DNA from: Chenggangzhangella methanolivorans
GTDB lineage: Bacteria > Pseudomonadota > Alphaproteobacteria > Rhizobiales > Methylopilaceae
Assembly: GCF_019797865.1 (NCBI RefSeq)
Contig: NZ_CP081869.1
Span: forward strand, 2,567,501-2,631,500
Direction: 5' to 3'
DNA length: 64,000 nucleotides
Under the pieces are notes generated by a model. That model saw only the letters and a list, made by a program, of their open reading frames with translations, was not told where the DNA came from and ran no database searches. The position numbers were made by a program, and so were the translations under genes. This document shows, in pieces, positions 25,701 through 34,907 of the stretch (positions are counted from its first letter, which is position 1; every line of letters starts with the position of its first letter).

Positions 25701-25955
25701 ATGGCTCAGGGCGCACATAAACCCATCACGGAACTGAGCATCATCGTCTACGAGTTTCACAACGACGGACGGGAGATCGTCCGAGGGACATTGGCAGCGC
25801 TCACCCGCCGCCTCGACAGCGCGATGCCAAAGGGGCGCAGCGCGCTCTTCGACCCGGCTTGGCGCGGCGCAAATGGCTTCGTAATCACCGATGGTCAGGG
25901 CAACGAGGTTGGCCGGTGGACGCAGCAGTTGGTTCGCGATCGTCCGCTGGCTTAG
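25701..25955 (+). CDS. Hypothetical protein
   Basis: 84 aa from ATG 25701 (MAQGAHKPITELSIIVYEFH), with alternating beta-strand pattern and GFVITDGQGNEVGRWTQQLV. No recognised domain. It precedes the response regulator by 50 nt on the same strand and may be co-transcribed. Confidence 0.45.
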   Translation: MAQGAHKPITELSIIVYEFHNDGREIVRGTLAALTRRLDSAMPKGRSALFDPAWRGANGFVITDGQGNEVGRWTQQLVRDRPLA

Positions 25956-26005
25956 CAACGACTCCCGTTCGACTGCGTTGGGCTTCGTCAACCGGAGCGC
26001 AGTCA

Positions 26006-26461
26006 GTGTCCAGCCATGTTGCCCTTATCGCCGAAGATGACGCCATCACGCTTATGGCCGCCGCAGCGACTTTCCAGGACGCAGGCTACGAGGTTCTGGA
26101 AGCAGGCGACGCTCACGAAGCCTGGGACATCCTGTCCGGACGAGACAACGTTATTCTCCTGCTAACCGACATCGAGATGCCAGGCACGATGAACGGGCTC
26201 GAGCTTGCCAACAAGGTTCATAGGAGCTGGCCACACATAGAGATCATTGTTTGCTCCGGACGGGTGAAACCTGTTGACGGGGAGCTGCCCGAGCCGGTGA
26301 TGTTCCTTGGAAAGCCCGTTGATTTGATGACGCTCCAGCAAAAGGCTCGCGAAACTGTCGAGGCCAAAGCCAACACCAGACTTTTGGCCGAAGGCTTTGC
26401 CGGTAAGGATCGTGCAGTTTCAGGGCCGGACGATTTCGAAGAGGCCCAGTCGCCGACCTGA
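26006..26461 (+). CDS. Single-domain response regulator
   Basis: 151 aa from GTG 26006 (MSSHVALIAEDDAITLMAAA). Receiver domain with acidic pair EDD (10-12), phosphoacceptor Asp in LLLTDIEMPGTMNGLELANK (about 52), switch Ser in IIVCSGR and Lys in FLGKPVDLMTL. No output domain, only a ~30-aa tail. Such CheY-like proteins in Hyphomicrobiales often relay to kinases; no partner kinase is adjacent (a hybrid kinase lies at 57-60 kb). Confidence 0.85.
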   Translation: MSSHVALIAEDDAITLMAAAATFQDAGYEVLEAGDAHEAWDILSGRDNVILLLTDIEMPGTMNGLELANKVHRSWPHIEIIVCSGRVKPVDGELPEPVMFLGKPVDLMTLQQKARETVEAKANTRLLAEGFAGKDRAVSGPDDFEEAQSPT

Positions 26462-26486
26462 GACGCCAGCCGAACGCCGAGGAATC

Positions 26487-26702
26487 ATGCCCACGCTGCA
26501 CGAGTACGAAGTCGCCTTCAACGAGGGCGGATCCGACAACGTCAGGAAACTCATTCAGCGACAGAATGCGACTGACGCTGACACGCGACGCGAGGTTGAT
26601 CGGCTAGAAGACGCTGGCTGGAACATCGACCGGCGCGAGACAAGCGCGTCAGGCGGCGAACTTGGGAATGTCCGGTTTGTACGGCCTCGCCACACACAAT
26701 GA
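26487..26702 (+). CDS. Hypothetical protein
   Basis: 71 aa (MPTLHEYEVAFNEGGSDNVR), 25 nt after the response regulator. Helical with acidic/basic residues (TRREVDRLEDAGWNIDRRET). Not recognised. Confidence 0.4.
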   Translation: MPTLHEYEVAFNEGGSDNVRKLIQRQNATDADTRREVDRLEDAGWNIDRRETSASGGELGNVRFVRPRHTQ

Positions 26703-26806
26703 CATAGCCGTCTTCGCGCATTGCTCTGCCGATCACGGGAGCACGTTCGCCAGCGATCACTTGGCCTGCGGTACCTGCCGTAGCCGATACCGCGGTCCGA
26801 GCAAAT

Positions 26807-27013
26807 ATGACCACGAAAAAAGACAACCGCCGCCGCTTGCCACCTTTTGGACCAGGTCCCTATCGGATGGTGAGGACGCGGTCAGTGGCGAACGAATGGA
26901 AGATCGTTCACACTGACAGCGGCGAGCAGGTGACGATCGTCGGCGGCCGTGCGTATGGTCTCACACGATTGCAAGCGGTCGATCTTCTCCGACGCCTTAT
27001 GCCGTTTCAATAA
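26807..27013 (+). CDS. Hypothetical small protein
   Basis: 68 aa (MTTKKDNRRRLPPFGPGPYR), a basic N-terminus then WKIVHTDSGEQVTIVGGRAY and a helix. Followed at 18 nt by a strong inverted repeat. The beta-hairpin plus helix plan is reminiscent of DUF2188-type proteins, but the similarity is too weak to name. Confidence 0.45.
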   Translation: MTTKKDNRRRLPPFGPGPYRMVRTRSVANEWKIVHTDSGEQVTIVGGRAYGLTRLQAVDLLRRLMPFQ

Positions 27014-27031
27014 GGTGCGTCGGGTTCAATG

Positions 27032-27066
27032 GGCTCGCCGATCTGCAACGGAACGATCGGCGAGCC
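27032..27066 (+). terminator. Intrinsic terminator hairpin
   Basis: Perfect 12-bp stem GGCTCGCCGATC - 11 nt - GATCGGCGAGCC followed by TTT, 18 nt after the preceding gene. Confidence 0.75.
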
Positions 27067-27122
27067 TTTGGGACTGCCCCCCAGCAGGTTCCCGGACCTA
27101 AATATCAAAAGCTCAAGCGACG

Positions 27123-27160
27123 AAAAAGCCCGACGCGTGCTGACGTGCGCGCCGGGCTTC
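27123..27160. repeat. AAAAGCCCGACG hairpin repeat with downstream box
   Basis: AAAAAGCCCGACGCG - 10 nt - TGCGCGCCGGGCTTC, then ~38 nt later TAGACGCGCGGGCGG at ~27199. Same two-part organisation as at 25158, 47467 and 48609. Here no gene is evident on either side that it would terminate. Confidence 0.6.
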
Positions 27161-27796
27161 TTTCGCGTCAGCGGGCGGGGTGGGATCCGCTGCCTTCCAT
27201 AGACGCGCGGGCGGCAGCATAGTTCCCAGTCAGTGCGGCCGGGCGAGGACGGGAATGAACCACCCGGCCGCTGCTCGCCACGACCCAGCGAAGGTCACGA
27301 AGCAAGCGACGCTGGGGTAGCACGTCGTCTCCGAAAAAGCCTGACGCGTTAGGGGAGGCTAGGGTAGCGCGGAATTACCTCCAGTCCGCTTACCGGTGTC
27401 CGAACCGTGGCCCAAAATAAGCTTGGTCCGCTTTGCCTGGCCATCGGCTACAGAAATCATCCATGACATCTTTCAAAAAGCCGTTGTGCGATAGTCCGCT
27501 TATTGATCGTACGGTAAAGCGCGCTACTCACAGGCTTCGGCCGAACTAGGTGTTCGCGGGTGACCCTTTGCGGACGTCCAGTAAGTCCGCTCCAGGGTGG
27601 CTTCGCGCAAGATGATCGAACACCGCAGATGCGAGCGACGAGGCCGCGCCTATCGAGAGGGCGTGTTGAGCGACCCATCCTCAGAGCTACGAAATAATCT
27701 CACCCGCGCGGGCGCGGACGCGCGCAGCTTCAGGAATTAAAGTAGGCTGATCTGCTAATCGATCGCAGTGGCTTCCCATGCGCAATGCGGAATTAG
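27161..27796. other. 640 bases of intergenic DNA with repeat remnants
   Basis: It holds the conserved box of the repeat above (~27199) and a degenerate repeat copy (27333-27360). The rest has no supported gene. The ~100 bases before 27797 presumably carry the promoter of the HTH-cupin regulator; no clear -35/-10 pair was seen. Confidence 0.4.
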
Positions 27797-28462
27797 ATGG
27801 CTGATCGCAAAAACTTGACCTCCCAAAAGAGCCGGTCGGAGATGGTTGCCGCCGAAAAGGCGGCTGTCGAGAAAGCGGAAGTCGCAACCGCGGTCGTGCC
27901 AATCGATCACCGTGCTGGAGGAGCGATCCGAGAGCACCGTCTGGAGCGCTCTTTAACGCTCGCTGAACTGTCCTCCGCAGCCGGTATGTCGGTCGCGATG
28001 CTAAGCCGGATCGAGAACGGCCAGTCCGCAGCGAGCTTGGAGGTGATCGAAAGGGTCTGCGCGGCTCTGGGCGTCGACATGTCCACGTTGTTTCGTGCAA
28101 TCGAGGACACCGCCGGCTCCGCACAACTCTTGAAGGCCGGCGAACAGATGGAGGTCGTGCGGACCGGCACGAAGCACGGCCACACCTACCGCCTGCTGTC
28201 CTATCACAAAGGCCCGAGAAAGATCTTCGAGCCGTTCTTCATCGAGATGGACAAGCTGAGCGAGGTCTATCCCCGCTTCCAGCATCCAGGAACTGAGTTC
28301 ATCTACATGCTCAGCGGACGGATGGAGTACCGTTTCGGGGATAAGACGTTCTTAGTCGAGCCAGGAGACGCTTTCACGTTCTCCGGCTCGGTCATCCACG
28401 GTCCAGAAACATTGCTCGATGAGCACATCCGGTTCCTTGCAGTCATCATATACGCGGAGTGA
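27797..28462 (+). CDS. XRE-family HTH-cupin transcriptional regulator, PuuR-like
   Basis: 221 aa. After a ~38-residue Lys/Ala-rich N-terminal extension comes an HTH_3 domain (IREHRLERSLTLAELSSAAG, MSVAMLSRIENGQSAASLEV), then a cupin_2 domain with PGTEFIYMLSGRMEYRFGD and VEPGDAFTFSGSVIHGPETL. This HTH-cupin plan is that of PuuR and relatives, repressors of polyamine/amine utilisation genes. The gene is convergent with ridA and next to a cluster with ligase, flavoprotein and permease, so it is the probable local regulator. The ligand is unknown. Confidence 0.88.
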   Translation: MADRKNLTSQKSRSEMVAAEKAAVEKAEVATAVVPIDHRAGGAIREHRLERSLTLAELSSAAGMSVAMLSRIENGQSAASLEVIERVCAALGVDMSTLFRAIEDTAGSAQLLKAGEQMEVVRTGTKHGHTYRLLSYHKGPRKIFEPFFIEMDKLSEVYPRFQHPGTEFIYMLSGRMEYRFGDKTFLVEPGDAFTFSGSVIHGPETLLDEHIRFLAVIIYAE

Positions 28463-28468
28463 TGACGC

Positions 28469-28861
28469 TCAAGTTTTCAGGGCATAAGCCTCGATCTCAA
28501 CCAACTGCCAAGGCCGCAGCATCGAGGTGACCTGCACCAGGGTCGAGGCGGGCCGGACCTTGTCGAAAGCCTCGAGATGGGCCTTCGCGACCCCGTCAGC
28601 GTCGCTTATGTCACGCACGTAAACCACCGTGCGCACGACGTCCGAGAGCTCCGCTCCCGCCTTCCTGAGCGCGTTCTCGATGGTCAGAAGCGCCGCCTCG
28701 GTTTGTTCGAAGGCCCCGAGCTTTTCATGGCTTATGGGAGCGCAGGTGCCAGACACGTGGATCTGGTTACCGAAGGCGACGGCGCGCGAGTAGCCGAAGA
28801 CGCTCTCGTAGGGACCGCCGGACGAGATGTTCACGCGCAGGTTCGGATTGGAAGTCGTCAT
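28469..28861 (-). CDS. RidA family enamine/imine deaminase
   Basis: 130 aa. YjgF/YER057c/UK114 fold: YSRAVAFGNQIHVSGTCAP, ENALRKAGAELSDVVRTVVY, and the C-terminal PASTLVQVTSMLRPWQLVEI with the active-site-type Arg region (VRT) and terminal Glu (VEIEAYA). RidA hydrolyses reactive imines released by PLP and flavin enzymes. It is separated by 12 nt from the upstream flavoprotein gene, so they form one minus-strand unit in which RidA would process the flavoprotein's imine product. Confidence 0.9.
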   Translation of the reverse strand: MTTSNPNLRVNISSGGPYESVFGYSRAVAFGNQIHVSGTCAPISHEKLGAFEQTEAALLTIENALRKAGAELSDVVRTVVYVRDISDADGVAKAHLEAFDKVRPASTLVQVTSMLRPWQLVEIEAYALKT

Positions 28862-28873
28862 TGGTCGTCTCCT

Positions 28874-30217
28874 TCACAGGTTGGCGGCGTCGCGGATGCG
28901 ATACCAAGTCTCGACGGCCGGCACGGCGTGCTTGGCCACGAAGTGGAAGGGATGGCTGGGGAACCCGAGATCGCTGAACGCGCTCTGGCCCTCTGGGCGT
29001 GACAGCAACTGCAGGGCGATCTTTCGGCCGAAGTGGGTGGACCGTGATACACCGGTGCCGCAGTAGCCCATGGCGTAGTGCACGCCGTCGGGTGAACGCC
29101 CGAGATGCGGAAACTCGTCGAACGTGTAGCCGATCAGGCCGCTCCAGGCGTGCGTCACTGGCACGTGCTCAAGATCCGGAAATGTGTCCAGCAGATCCCT
29201 GGCGAGATGCTGGAACGATGCCGCCGATCCCTCGCGCGCAACATGGCTCGAGCGTCCTCCCCAGAGGATCCGGTTTTCGCCGGGCGCGGGCCTGAAATAG
29301 AAGAAGACCCTGTTGGAGTTGCCATAGACGCGACGCTTGGGCATCGCGGCCTCGAATCGATCCTGCGGGATGTGGCCGGTGGCGATCTGCGACGAGGCGA
29401 TCGGGACGATGCGTCTGGAGAAGTAGCCGCCGACGCCTTTCGTGTAGCCGTTGGTCGCCACAATCACGTCGCGAGCCCTGACGTCGAACCCATCGAAGCG
29501 GACGAGGTGCCCGGACCCGCTCGAGACGATGTCGCGGACCGGCGCGTTACCCGCGATCAGCGCTCCGGCGTCCCGCGCCCGGCTCAGAAGCCCGGCGTGA
29601 TAGCGGCCGGGATGGATCGAGGCGTCCTGCGGCAGCACCGCCCCGCCGTGGAAGCGATCGCTGCCGATCTCGGATCCCTGCTCGCCCTTCGGGACCATGC
29701 CGAATTCGACCCCGGCGAACCGGTGGAGATCCGACATGTCTCGGGCCATCGCCTCGTAATGCTCCGGGCGCATCGCGCCGCGGAACCGGCCGCACCGTTC
29801 GAAGGAGCAGTCGATGTTTTCGTCGCGAACGAGGCGTTCGATGCCATCGAGCATCTCGACGCCTTCGTGCAGAAGCTCGACCGCCTTTTTCTCTCCCTTC
29901 ATCTCGATCAAGGTTCGGACACGGAACTTCTGGTTCCCGCTGCCGACCTGCCCGCCGTTCCGGGTGCTGGCGCCGTAGCCCGGCACGCCCGCGTCCACGA
30001 CGAGCACCCCGCGCCCCGCGCGCGCCAGGACCAGCGCTGCGGATAGACCTGAAAATCCTGCACCGACGACCAGCACATCGACTTGGCGCGGTACGGCGTC
30101 GAACCCTGCGGTCGGTGGCTTCGCGGCGTCCCACCAGAATGGTTCAGTTTCAAACTGGCCCTTGCCTTCGCCCTTGGCCAAAAGTCCAACGGTCATCTCA
30201 AGGCGCTGGTTTGACAT
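28874..30217 (-). CDS. FAD-dependent oxidoreductase (DAO family), PuuB-like
   Basis: 447 aa from ATG 30217. N-terminal Rossmann motif VDVLVVGAGFSGLSAALVLA (about 45-65), then GASTRNGGQVGSG, substrate-binding middle part, and C-terminal GLIGYTFDEFPHLGRSPDGV plus GYCGTGVSRSTHFG closing the FAD site. This organisation matches gamma-glutamylputrescine oxidase/DadA-like amine or amino-acid oxidases. It is divergent from the glutamine-synthetase-like gene across a 256-bp control region and is followed by ridA. The substrate is inferred to be an N-alkyl or gamma-glutamyl amine; sequence alone cannot tell. Confidence 0.85.
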   Translation of the reverse strand: MSNQRLEMTVGLLAKGEGKGQFETEPFWWDAAKPPTAGFDAVPRQVDVLVVGAGFSGLSAALVLARAGRGVLVVDAGVPGYGASTRNGGQVGSGNQKFRVRTLIEMKGEKKAVELLHEGVEMLDGIERLVRDENIDCSFERCGRFRGAMRPEHYEAMARDMSDLHRFAGVEFGMVPKGEQGSEIGSDRFHGGAVLPQDASIHPGRYHAGLLSRARDAGALIAGNAPVRDIVSSGSGHLVRFDGFDVRARDVIVATNGYTKGVGGYFSRRIVPIASSQIATGHIPQDRFEAAMPKRRVYGNSNRVFFYFRPAPGENRILWGGRSSHVAREGSAASFQHLARDLLDTFPDLEHVPVTHAWSGLIGYTFDEFPHLGRSPDGVHYAMGYCGTGVSRSTHFGRKIALQLLSRPEGQSAFSDLGFPSHPFHFVAKHAVPAVETWYRIRDAANL

Positions 30218-30262
30218 GGTTTTTCCGCGATTCAACGGGTCGCCGAAGGCTTTTTGTTTTCT

Positions 30263-30284
30263 TCTGATACAAATTTGTTGCATT
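30263..30284. promoter_or_regulatory. Candidate operator in the divergent control region
   Basis: TCTGATACAAATTTGTTGCA: an ACAAATTTGT palindrome followed by TTGCAT, 46-67 nt upstream of the flavoprotein ATG. A closely similar site (TCTGATATGCAAATTAATTG, then CAT) lies upstream of the permease at 34771-34794. Both sites are AT-rich in otherwise GC-rich DNA. Binding by the HTH-cupin regulator is inference. Confidence 0.5.
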
Positions 30285-30473
30285 AGACGCAACACGGGAA
30301 TTAGGGTGCGTTCAACGCGGCAATCAATAGCCGCCTACAATGGGGAGCCTTGGATGAAGCCGATCGACTACATGGGAGGAACGTTATCTCCCGGCTGCAT
30401 GAAACTCCCGAAAGTCTAGATCTCGAAAGCGCCAAGAATTTCTGAATGAGCACGCGCCGTCAGTTCGTTAGAC

Positions 30474-31757
30474 TTGCTCGCTCAGTTCGTAGACATCCAC
30501 GGCGTGGCGAAAAGCAAGTCCGTACCCGTCCAGCACCTGGAGGGACTTCTGAGCGAGGGCGCAGGGTTCGCCGGCGCCGGAGCTTGGGGTCTCGGAATGG
30601 CTCCGCATGAGGCCGAGTACATGGTCGTCTGCGACTTGGACACGCTGACGCTGACGCCGTGGGCGCCCGGCTATGCCCGGATGATGGGAACTGGTCAGGT
30701 CAAGGGCGAGGCGCATGCGGTCGACACCCGCAACGTACTGAAGCGGCAGGTCGAGCGGCTCGCGGACCGCGGCTGGACTCTGAACACAGGCGTCGAACCG
30801 GAGTTCATCCTTGTCCGGCGCTCGGCTGACGGTCAGGTTTCCGTCTTCGACGAGACCGACACGCTCGCCAAGCCCGCCTACGACTACCGCGGGCTGATGC
30901 GGGGACGCAGCTTCCTGGAGAGGATCACCGCCGCGCTTCAGGCCGTAGGGGTGGACGTCTACCAAATCGATCACGAGGACGCGAACGGCCAGTACGAGAT
31001 CAACTTCAAGTACGCCGACGCCCTGAAGTCGGCCGACCAGATCATCCTGTTCAAGATGGCGGCGGCCGAGATCGCCCACGAGCTGGGCGCGATCTGCTCG
31101 TTCATGCCGAAGCCCCGGAGCAATGCGACCGGCAGCGGCATGCATATCCACTGCTCGATTGCGGATGCGGACGGCAAGAACATCTTCCATGACAAAACCG
31201 ACCCTCGCGGTCTCGGCCTGAGCAAGCTCGCCTACCACTTCCTGGGCGGCGTGATGGAGCACGCAAAGGCGCTCACCGCTCTGCTCGCTCCGACGGTGAA
31301 TTCCTACAAGCGCCTCGTCGTCGGCCAGAACGCCTCCGGCACGACCTGGGCTCCCGTCTTCATCGCCTACGGCGACAACAACCGGACCGCCATGGTCCGC
31401 GTGCCTTATGGGCGGCTAGAACTGCGGACCGGCGACAGCGCGATGAACCCCTATCTCGCGAGCGCGGCGCTGATCGCGGCAGGCCTCGACGGCGTCGAGC
31501 GCGAGCTCGATCCCGGTGAGCCCCACAACGTCAACTTCTACGGTCTCTCGTCCGGGGAAGTCGCAGATCTGGGCGTGGAGGTCCTGCCGCAGACGCTCGG
31601 TCAGGCGCTCGACGCGCTCGAGGCCGACGAACTGTTCTCGCGGACGCTCGGTGAGCGCGTCGTCGGCGAGTTCCTGAAAATCAAACGGGCGGAATGGGGC
31701 GAGTATTGCCGTCACGTCTCTCAATGGGAAGTCGAGAGATACCTCAGCTTTTACTGA
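30474..31757 (+). CDS. Glutamine-synthetase-family ligase (GlnT/GmaS-like)
   Basis: 427 aa from TTG 30474; an upstream ATG (30446) is in another frame and the first residues seem to be missing or shifted. It begins [19 protein letters not shown], the N-terminus of type III GlnT/gamma-glutamylmethylamide synthetases. ATP/Glu-site blocks: [36 protein letters not shown] and NSYKRLVVG. Such enzymes ligate glutamate to an amine using ATP. It heads a plus-strand operon with the three glutamate-synthase-like subunits (25-nt gap), as glnT/glxBCD or gmaS/mgsABC do. The amine used is not readable. Confidence 0.88.
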   Translation: MLAQFVDIHGVAKSKSVPVQHLEGLLSEGAGFAGAGAWGLGMAPHEAEYMVVCDLDTLTLTPWAPGYARMMGTGQVKGEAHAVDTRNVLKRQVERLADRGWTLNTGVEPEFILVRRSADGQVSVFDETDTLAKPAYDYRGLMRGRSFLERITAALQAVGVDVYQIDHEDANGQYEINFKYADALKSADQIILFKMAAAEIAHELGAICSFMPKPRSNATGSGMHIHCSIADADGKNIFHDKTDPRGLGLSKLAYHFLGGVMEHAKALTALLAPTVNSYKRLVVGQNASGTTWAPVFIAYGDNNRTAMVRVPYGRLELRTGDSAMNPYLASAALIAAGLDGVERELDPGEPHNVNFYGLSSGEVADLGVEVLPQTLGQALDALEADELFSRTLGERVVGEFLKIKRAEWGEYCRHVSQWEVERYLSFY

Positions 31758-31784
31758 TCATCGGTCCTCTTCTGGAGCCAAATT

Positions 31785-32683
31785 ATGTGTGGAATTGCTG
31801 GCCTGTTCTTGAAGAATGGCCGACTTGAAAATGAACTCGGGTCACTGCTCGCGACCATGACCTCGTCCTTGTGCGAGCGTGGCCGGACTCCGCTGGGTTC
31901 GCCCTGTACACGACCGGGGCCGCCGACGGCGTCAAGCTCACGGTGACGACCGGAGCCTCGGCCGACCTCGAGCGGGTCGGGGCGGAGCTCGGGCGCGCGA
32001 TCCAAGCCGCCGTGAAGGCCAACGTACGCTATACGCATGCCACTTTCGCCATCCCCGCCGACAAGGCGGACCAGGCTCGCGCATGGCTGACCGAGAACAC
32101 ACCTGACGTATCGATCGTCAGCGAAGGCCGTCGCCTGGAGATCTACAAGGAGGTCGGCTACCCGACCGAGGTAGGGAAGAAGTTCGACCTCAATTCGATC
32201 GGCGGCACCCACGCCATCGCCCACACCCGCATGGCGACGGAGTCGGCCGTGACGACCAACGGCGCGCACCCGTTCTCGACGGGTCGCGACCAGTGCCTCG
32301 TGCACAACGGCTCGCTGTCGAACCATGCCTCGCTGCGGCGCGAGCTGCGCAAGGACGGAATCCGCATCGAGACCGCCAACGACACCGAAGTCGCCGCCGG
32401 CTACATCAGCCGTGAGCTCCGTCGCGGCCGCAGTCTCGGCGACGCGCTCGAGTCGAGCCTGTCGGACCTCGACGGCTTCTTCACCTTCGTGGTGGGGACC
32501 GAGAACGGCTTCGGCGTCCTGCGCGACCCGATCGCCTGCAAGCCGGCGGTCATGGCCGAAACCGACGACTACGTCGGCTTCGCCTCCGAATATCGGAGCC
32601 TGACGTGCCTGCCCGGCATCGCCCAGGCTCGGCTCTTCGAGCCAAAGCCCGCCACGCCCTACTTTTGGGAGAGCCGCCAGTGA
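31785..32683 (+). pseudogene. mgsA: Class II glutamine amidotransferase subunit (MgsA/GlxB-like), frameshifted
   Basis: ATG 31785 gives MCGIAGLFLKNGRLENELGS with the N-terminal nucleophile Cys 2. The conserved ERGPDSAG is broken at 31881-31884 (one C missing in GGCCGG). The rest is intact in the new frame: TRMATESAVTTNGAHPFSTG, CLVHNGSLSNHASLR, ANDTEVAAGYISRELRRG. Restored length ~299 aa, as in N-methylglutamate synthase subunit A. It would release ammonia from glutamine (or handle the gamma-glutamyl group). The next gene overlaps its stop by 4 nt. A sequencing error is a real alternative. Confidence 0.8.
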
Positions 32684-33366
32684 GGTCGATCGATCTTTCC
32701 GTCACGCCGCTGCGTGAGCTGAACGCCGAACTGCAGGCCCTGCAAGAGGGCGCAAATGAAACCCAGTGGCGCATCGAGAACCCGTTCGGCTTCCACGCCA
32801 TCGCGGTGGGCGTCGCCGCCCCGATCGACATCGAGATCGCAGGCCCTGTCGGCTACTTCTGCGCTGGCATGAACAAGCACGCCCGCGTGCTGATCGACGG
32901 AAACGCAGGTCAGGGCGTCGGCGAACATGATGTCGGGCACGATCCAGGTGAAAGGCGACGCCGCGCAGTCGGCGGGAGCGACCGGCCGAGGCGGACTGCT
33001 TCTGATCGAGGGCAACGCCGGCGCGCGCTGCGGCATTTCGATGAAGGGCGTCGACATCGTCGTGAAGGGCGAGATCGGCCACCTGTCGGCCTTCATGGGC
33101 CAGAAGGGCCGCCTCGTTTGCTTCGGTGACGCCGGCGAAGCTTTGGGCGACTCGATCTATGAGCGCGCCTTTACGTGAAGGGCAAGGTCGCGAGCCTCGG
33201 CGCGGACTGCGTCGAGAAGGAAATGCGCGACGAACACAGACACGAGCTGTTCGAGCTGCTGAAGCAGGCTGGCGAGAACGGCTCGATCGATGTCTCCGAA
33301 TTCCGCCGCTACGGGTCCGCCCGCAAGCTTTACAACTTCCACGTCGACAACGCGGGTGCGTACTGA
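32680..33366 (+). pseudogene. mgsB: GXGXG-motif glutamate-synthase-like subunit (MgsB/GlxC-like), two frameshifts
   Basis: Starts MRSIDLSVTPLRELNAELQA. The right-handed beta-helix repeats follow (GPVGYFCAGMNKHARVLIDG, NAGQGVGE). A 1-nt loss at about 32921-32925 then shifts to MMSGTIQVKGDAAQSAGATG and GGLLLIEGNAGARCGISMKG. A second loss at about 33161-33165 shifts to VKGKVASLGADCVEKEMRDE. Restored length ~229 aa, normal for this subunit, homologous to the C-terminal domain of GltB. Its stop overlaps the ATG of mgsC. Confidence 0.8.
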
Positions 33367-34699
33367 TGACCGCTCATGAGCGTCACTGGGGCGCGACCCT
33401 GCCTCGCCAGTCCGCGACCTTCGACCAGCACACGCTTGCCGAGATCCGCCGCGCGGCCGCGACCGGAATCTATGACATCCGGGGCGGCGGAGCGAAGCGA
33501 AAGGTCCCCCATTTCGACGACCTGCTTTTCCTCGGCGCCTCGATGTCGCGCTATCCGCTCGAAGGCTACCGCGAGAGGTGCGACACGAGCGTCACCCTCG
33601 GAACGCGTTTCGCCAAGAAACCGATCAAGCTCGACATCCCGATCACCATTGCGGGCATGAGCTTCGGCGCTCTGTCGGCACAGGCGAAGGAGGCGCTGGG
33701 TCGCGGCGCCTCAATCGCCGGCACGTCGACGACGACGGGCGACGGCGGCATGACACCGGAGGAGCGCGGGCAGTCCAAGACCCTCGTCTACCAATACCTG
33801 CCGTCCCGCTACGGCATGAACCTGGATGACCTGCGCAAGGCCGACGCGATCGAGATCGTCATCGGCCAGGGCGCCAAGCCAGGCGGCGGCGGAATGCTGC
33901 TCGGCCAGAAGATCTCTGACCGCGTCGCGGAGATGAGGTCGCTGCCGAAGGGAATCGATCAGCGCTCGGCCTGCCGCCACCCGGACTGGACCGGCGCGGA
34001 CGACCTCGAGATCAAGATCCTCGAACTGCGCGAGCTGACGGGGGTGGGAGAAGCCCATACCTCAAGGTCGGCGCCAGCCGTCCGCAGTACGACGTCGCGC
34101 TTGCCGTAAAAGCCGGCGCCGACGTCGTCGTACTGGACGGCATGCAGGGAGGGACCGCCGCGACCCAAGACGTGTTCATCGAGCACGTCGGCATTCCGAT
34201 CCTGTCGGCGATCCGCCCGGCGGTGAAAGCGCTCCAGGACCTCAACATGCACCGGAAGGTGCAACTGATTGTCTCCGGCGGCATCCGCAACGGCGCTGAC
34301 GTCGCCAAAGCCATGGCTCTGGGCGCGGACGCGGTCGCAATCGGCACGGCGGCGATGGTCGCGCTTGGCGACAATGACCCGCATTTCGAGGCGGAATATC
34401 AGAAGCTGGGCTCGACCGCCGGCGCCTATGACGACTGGCACGAGGGGCGTGATCCGGCCGGCATCACGACTCAGGATCCGGAACTTTCCTCCCGGCTAGA
34501 TCCGGTCGCTGCCGGCCGGCGGCTCGCCAATTACCTCAAGGTCATGGCGCTCGAAGCGCAGACGATCGCCCGCGCTTGCGGGAAGAGCAGTCTGCACAAT
34601 CTTGAGCCCGAAGACCTGGTGGCGCTGACAATTGAAGCGTCCGCGATGGCTCAGGTGCCGCTCGCGGGCACCACCTGGATCCCGGGATCGTCATTCTGA
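33366..34699 (+). pseudogene. mgsC: FMN-binding glutamate-synthase-like subunit (MgsC/GlxD-like), frameshifted
   Basis: ~444 aa when repaired. The first frame holds IPITIAGMSFGALSAQAKEA and NTGDGG-like GTSTTTGDGGMTPEERGQ (FMN site of glutamate synthase), then GQGAKPGGGGMLLGQKIS. Around 34041-34060 a G is gained and two bases are lost, so that WEKPIYLKVGASRPQYD is split. The second frame continues DVVVLDGMQGGTAATQDVFI and IVSGGIRNGADVAKAMALGA. It would catalyse the synthase half reaction, forming glutamate or N-alkylglutamate. Followed by a terminator. Confidence 0.82.
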
Positions 34700-34712
34700 A
34701 CACATGACTGCG

Positions 34713-34742
34713 AGGGCGGCCCGAAAGGCCGCCTTCGCTTTT
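34713..34742 (+). terminator. Terminator after mgsC
   Basis: GGGCGGCC-CGAAA-GGCCGCC followed by TTCGCTTTT. It separates the ligase/mgs operon from the permease gene, which therefore needs its own promoter. Confidence 0.75.
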
Positions 34743-34770
34743 AGGCAGGCCGCCAACCATTCCCCGTTTG

Positions 34771-34794
34771 TCTGATATGCAAATTAATTGCATG
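34771..34794. promoter_or_regulatory. Candidate operator upstream of the permease
   Basis: TCTGATATGCAAATTAATTG then CAT: near-palindromic ATGCAAATTAATTGCAT, 114-137 nt before the permease ATG, matching the site at 30263-30284 (TCTGATA, CAAATT, TTGCAT in the same order). Confidence 0.5.
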
Positions 34795-34907
34795 CTGAAC
34801 AAATACTGGTAGCCTTCCCGTGCTCGCGCGTAATGCGCCCCGGAGAGGGCGGAGTAGAGCAATGATCTCAAAGTAACGCTGGCCTACTGTCCGGCGGAGG
34901 AGAGGAA

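Noticed and set aside
29105-30046. 313-codon plus-strand frame opposite the flavoprotein
   Set aside because: Antisense of a complete DAO-family enzyme; no motif or ribosome site.
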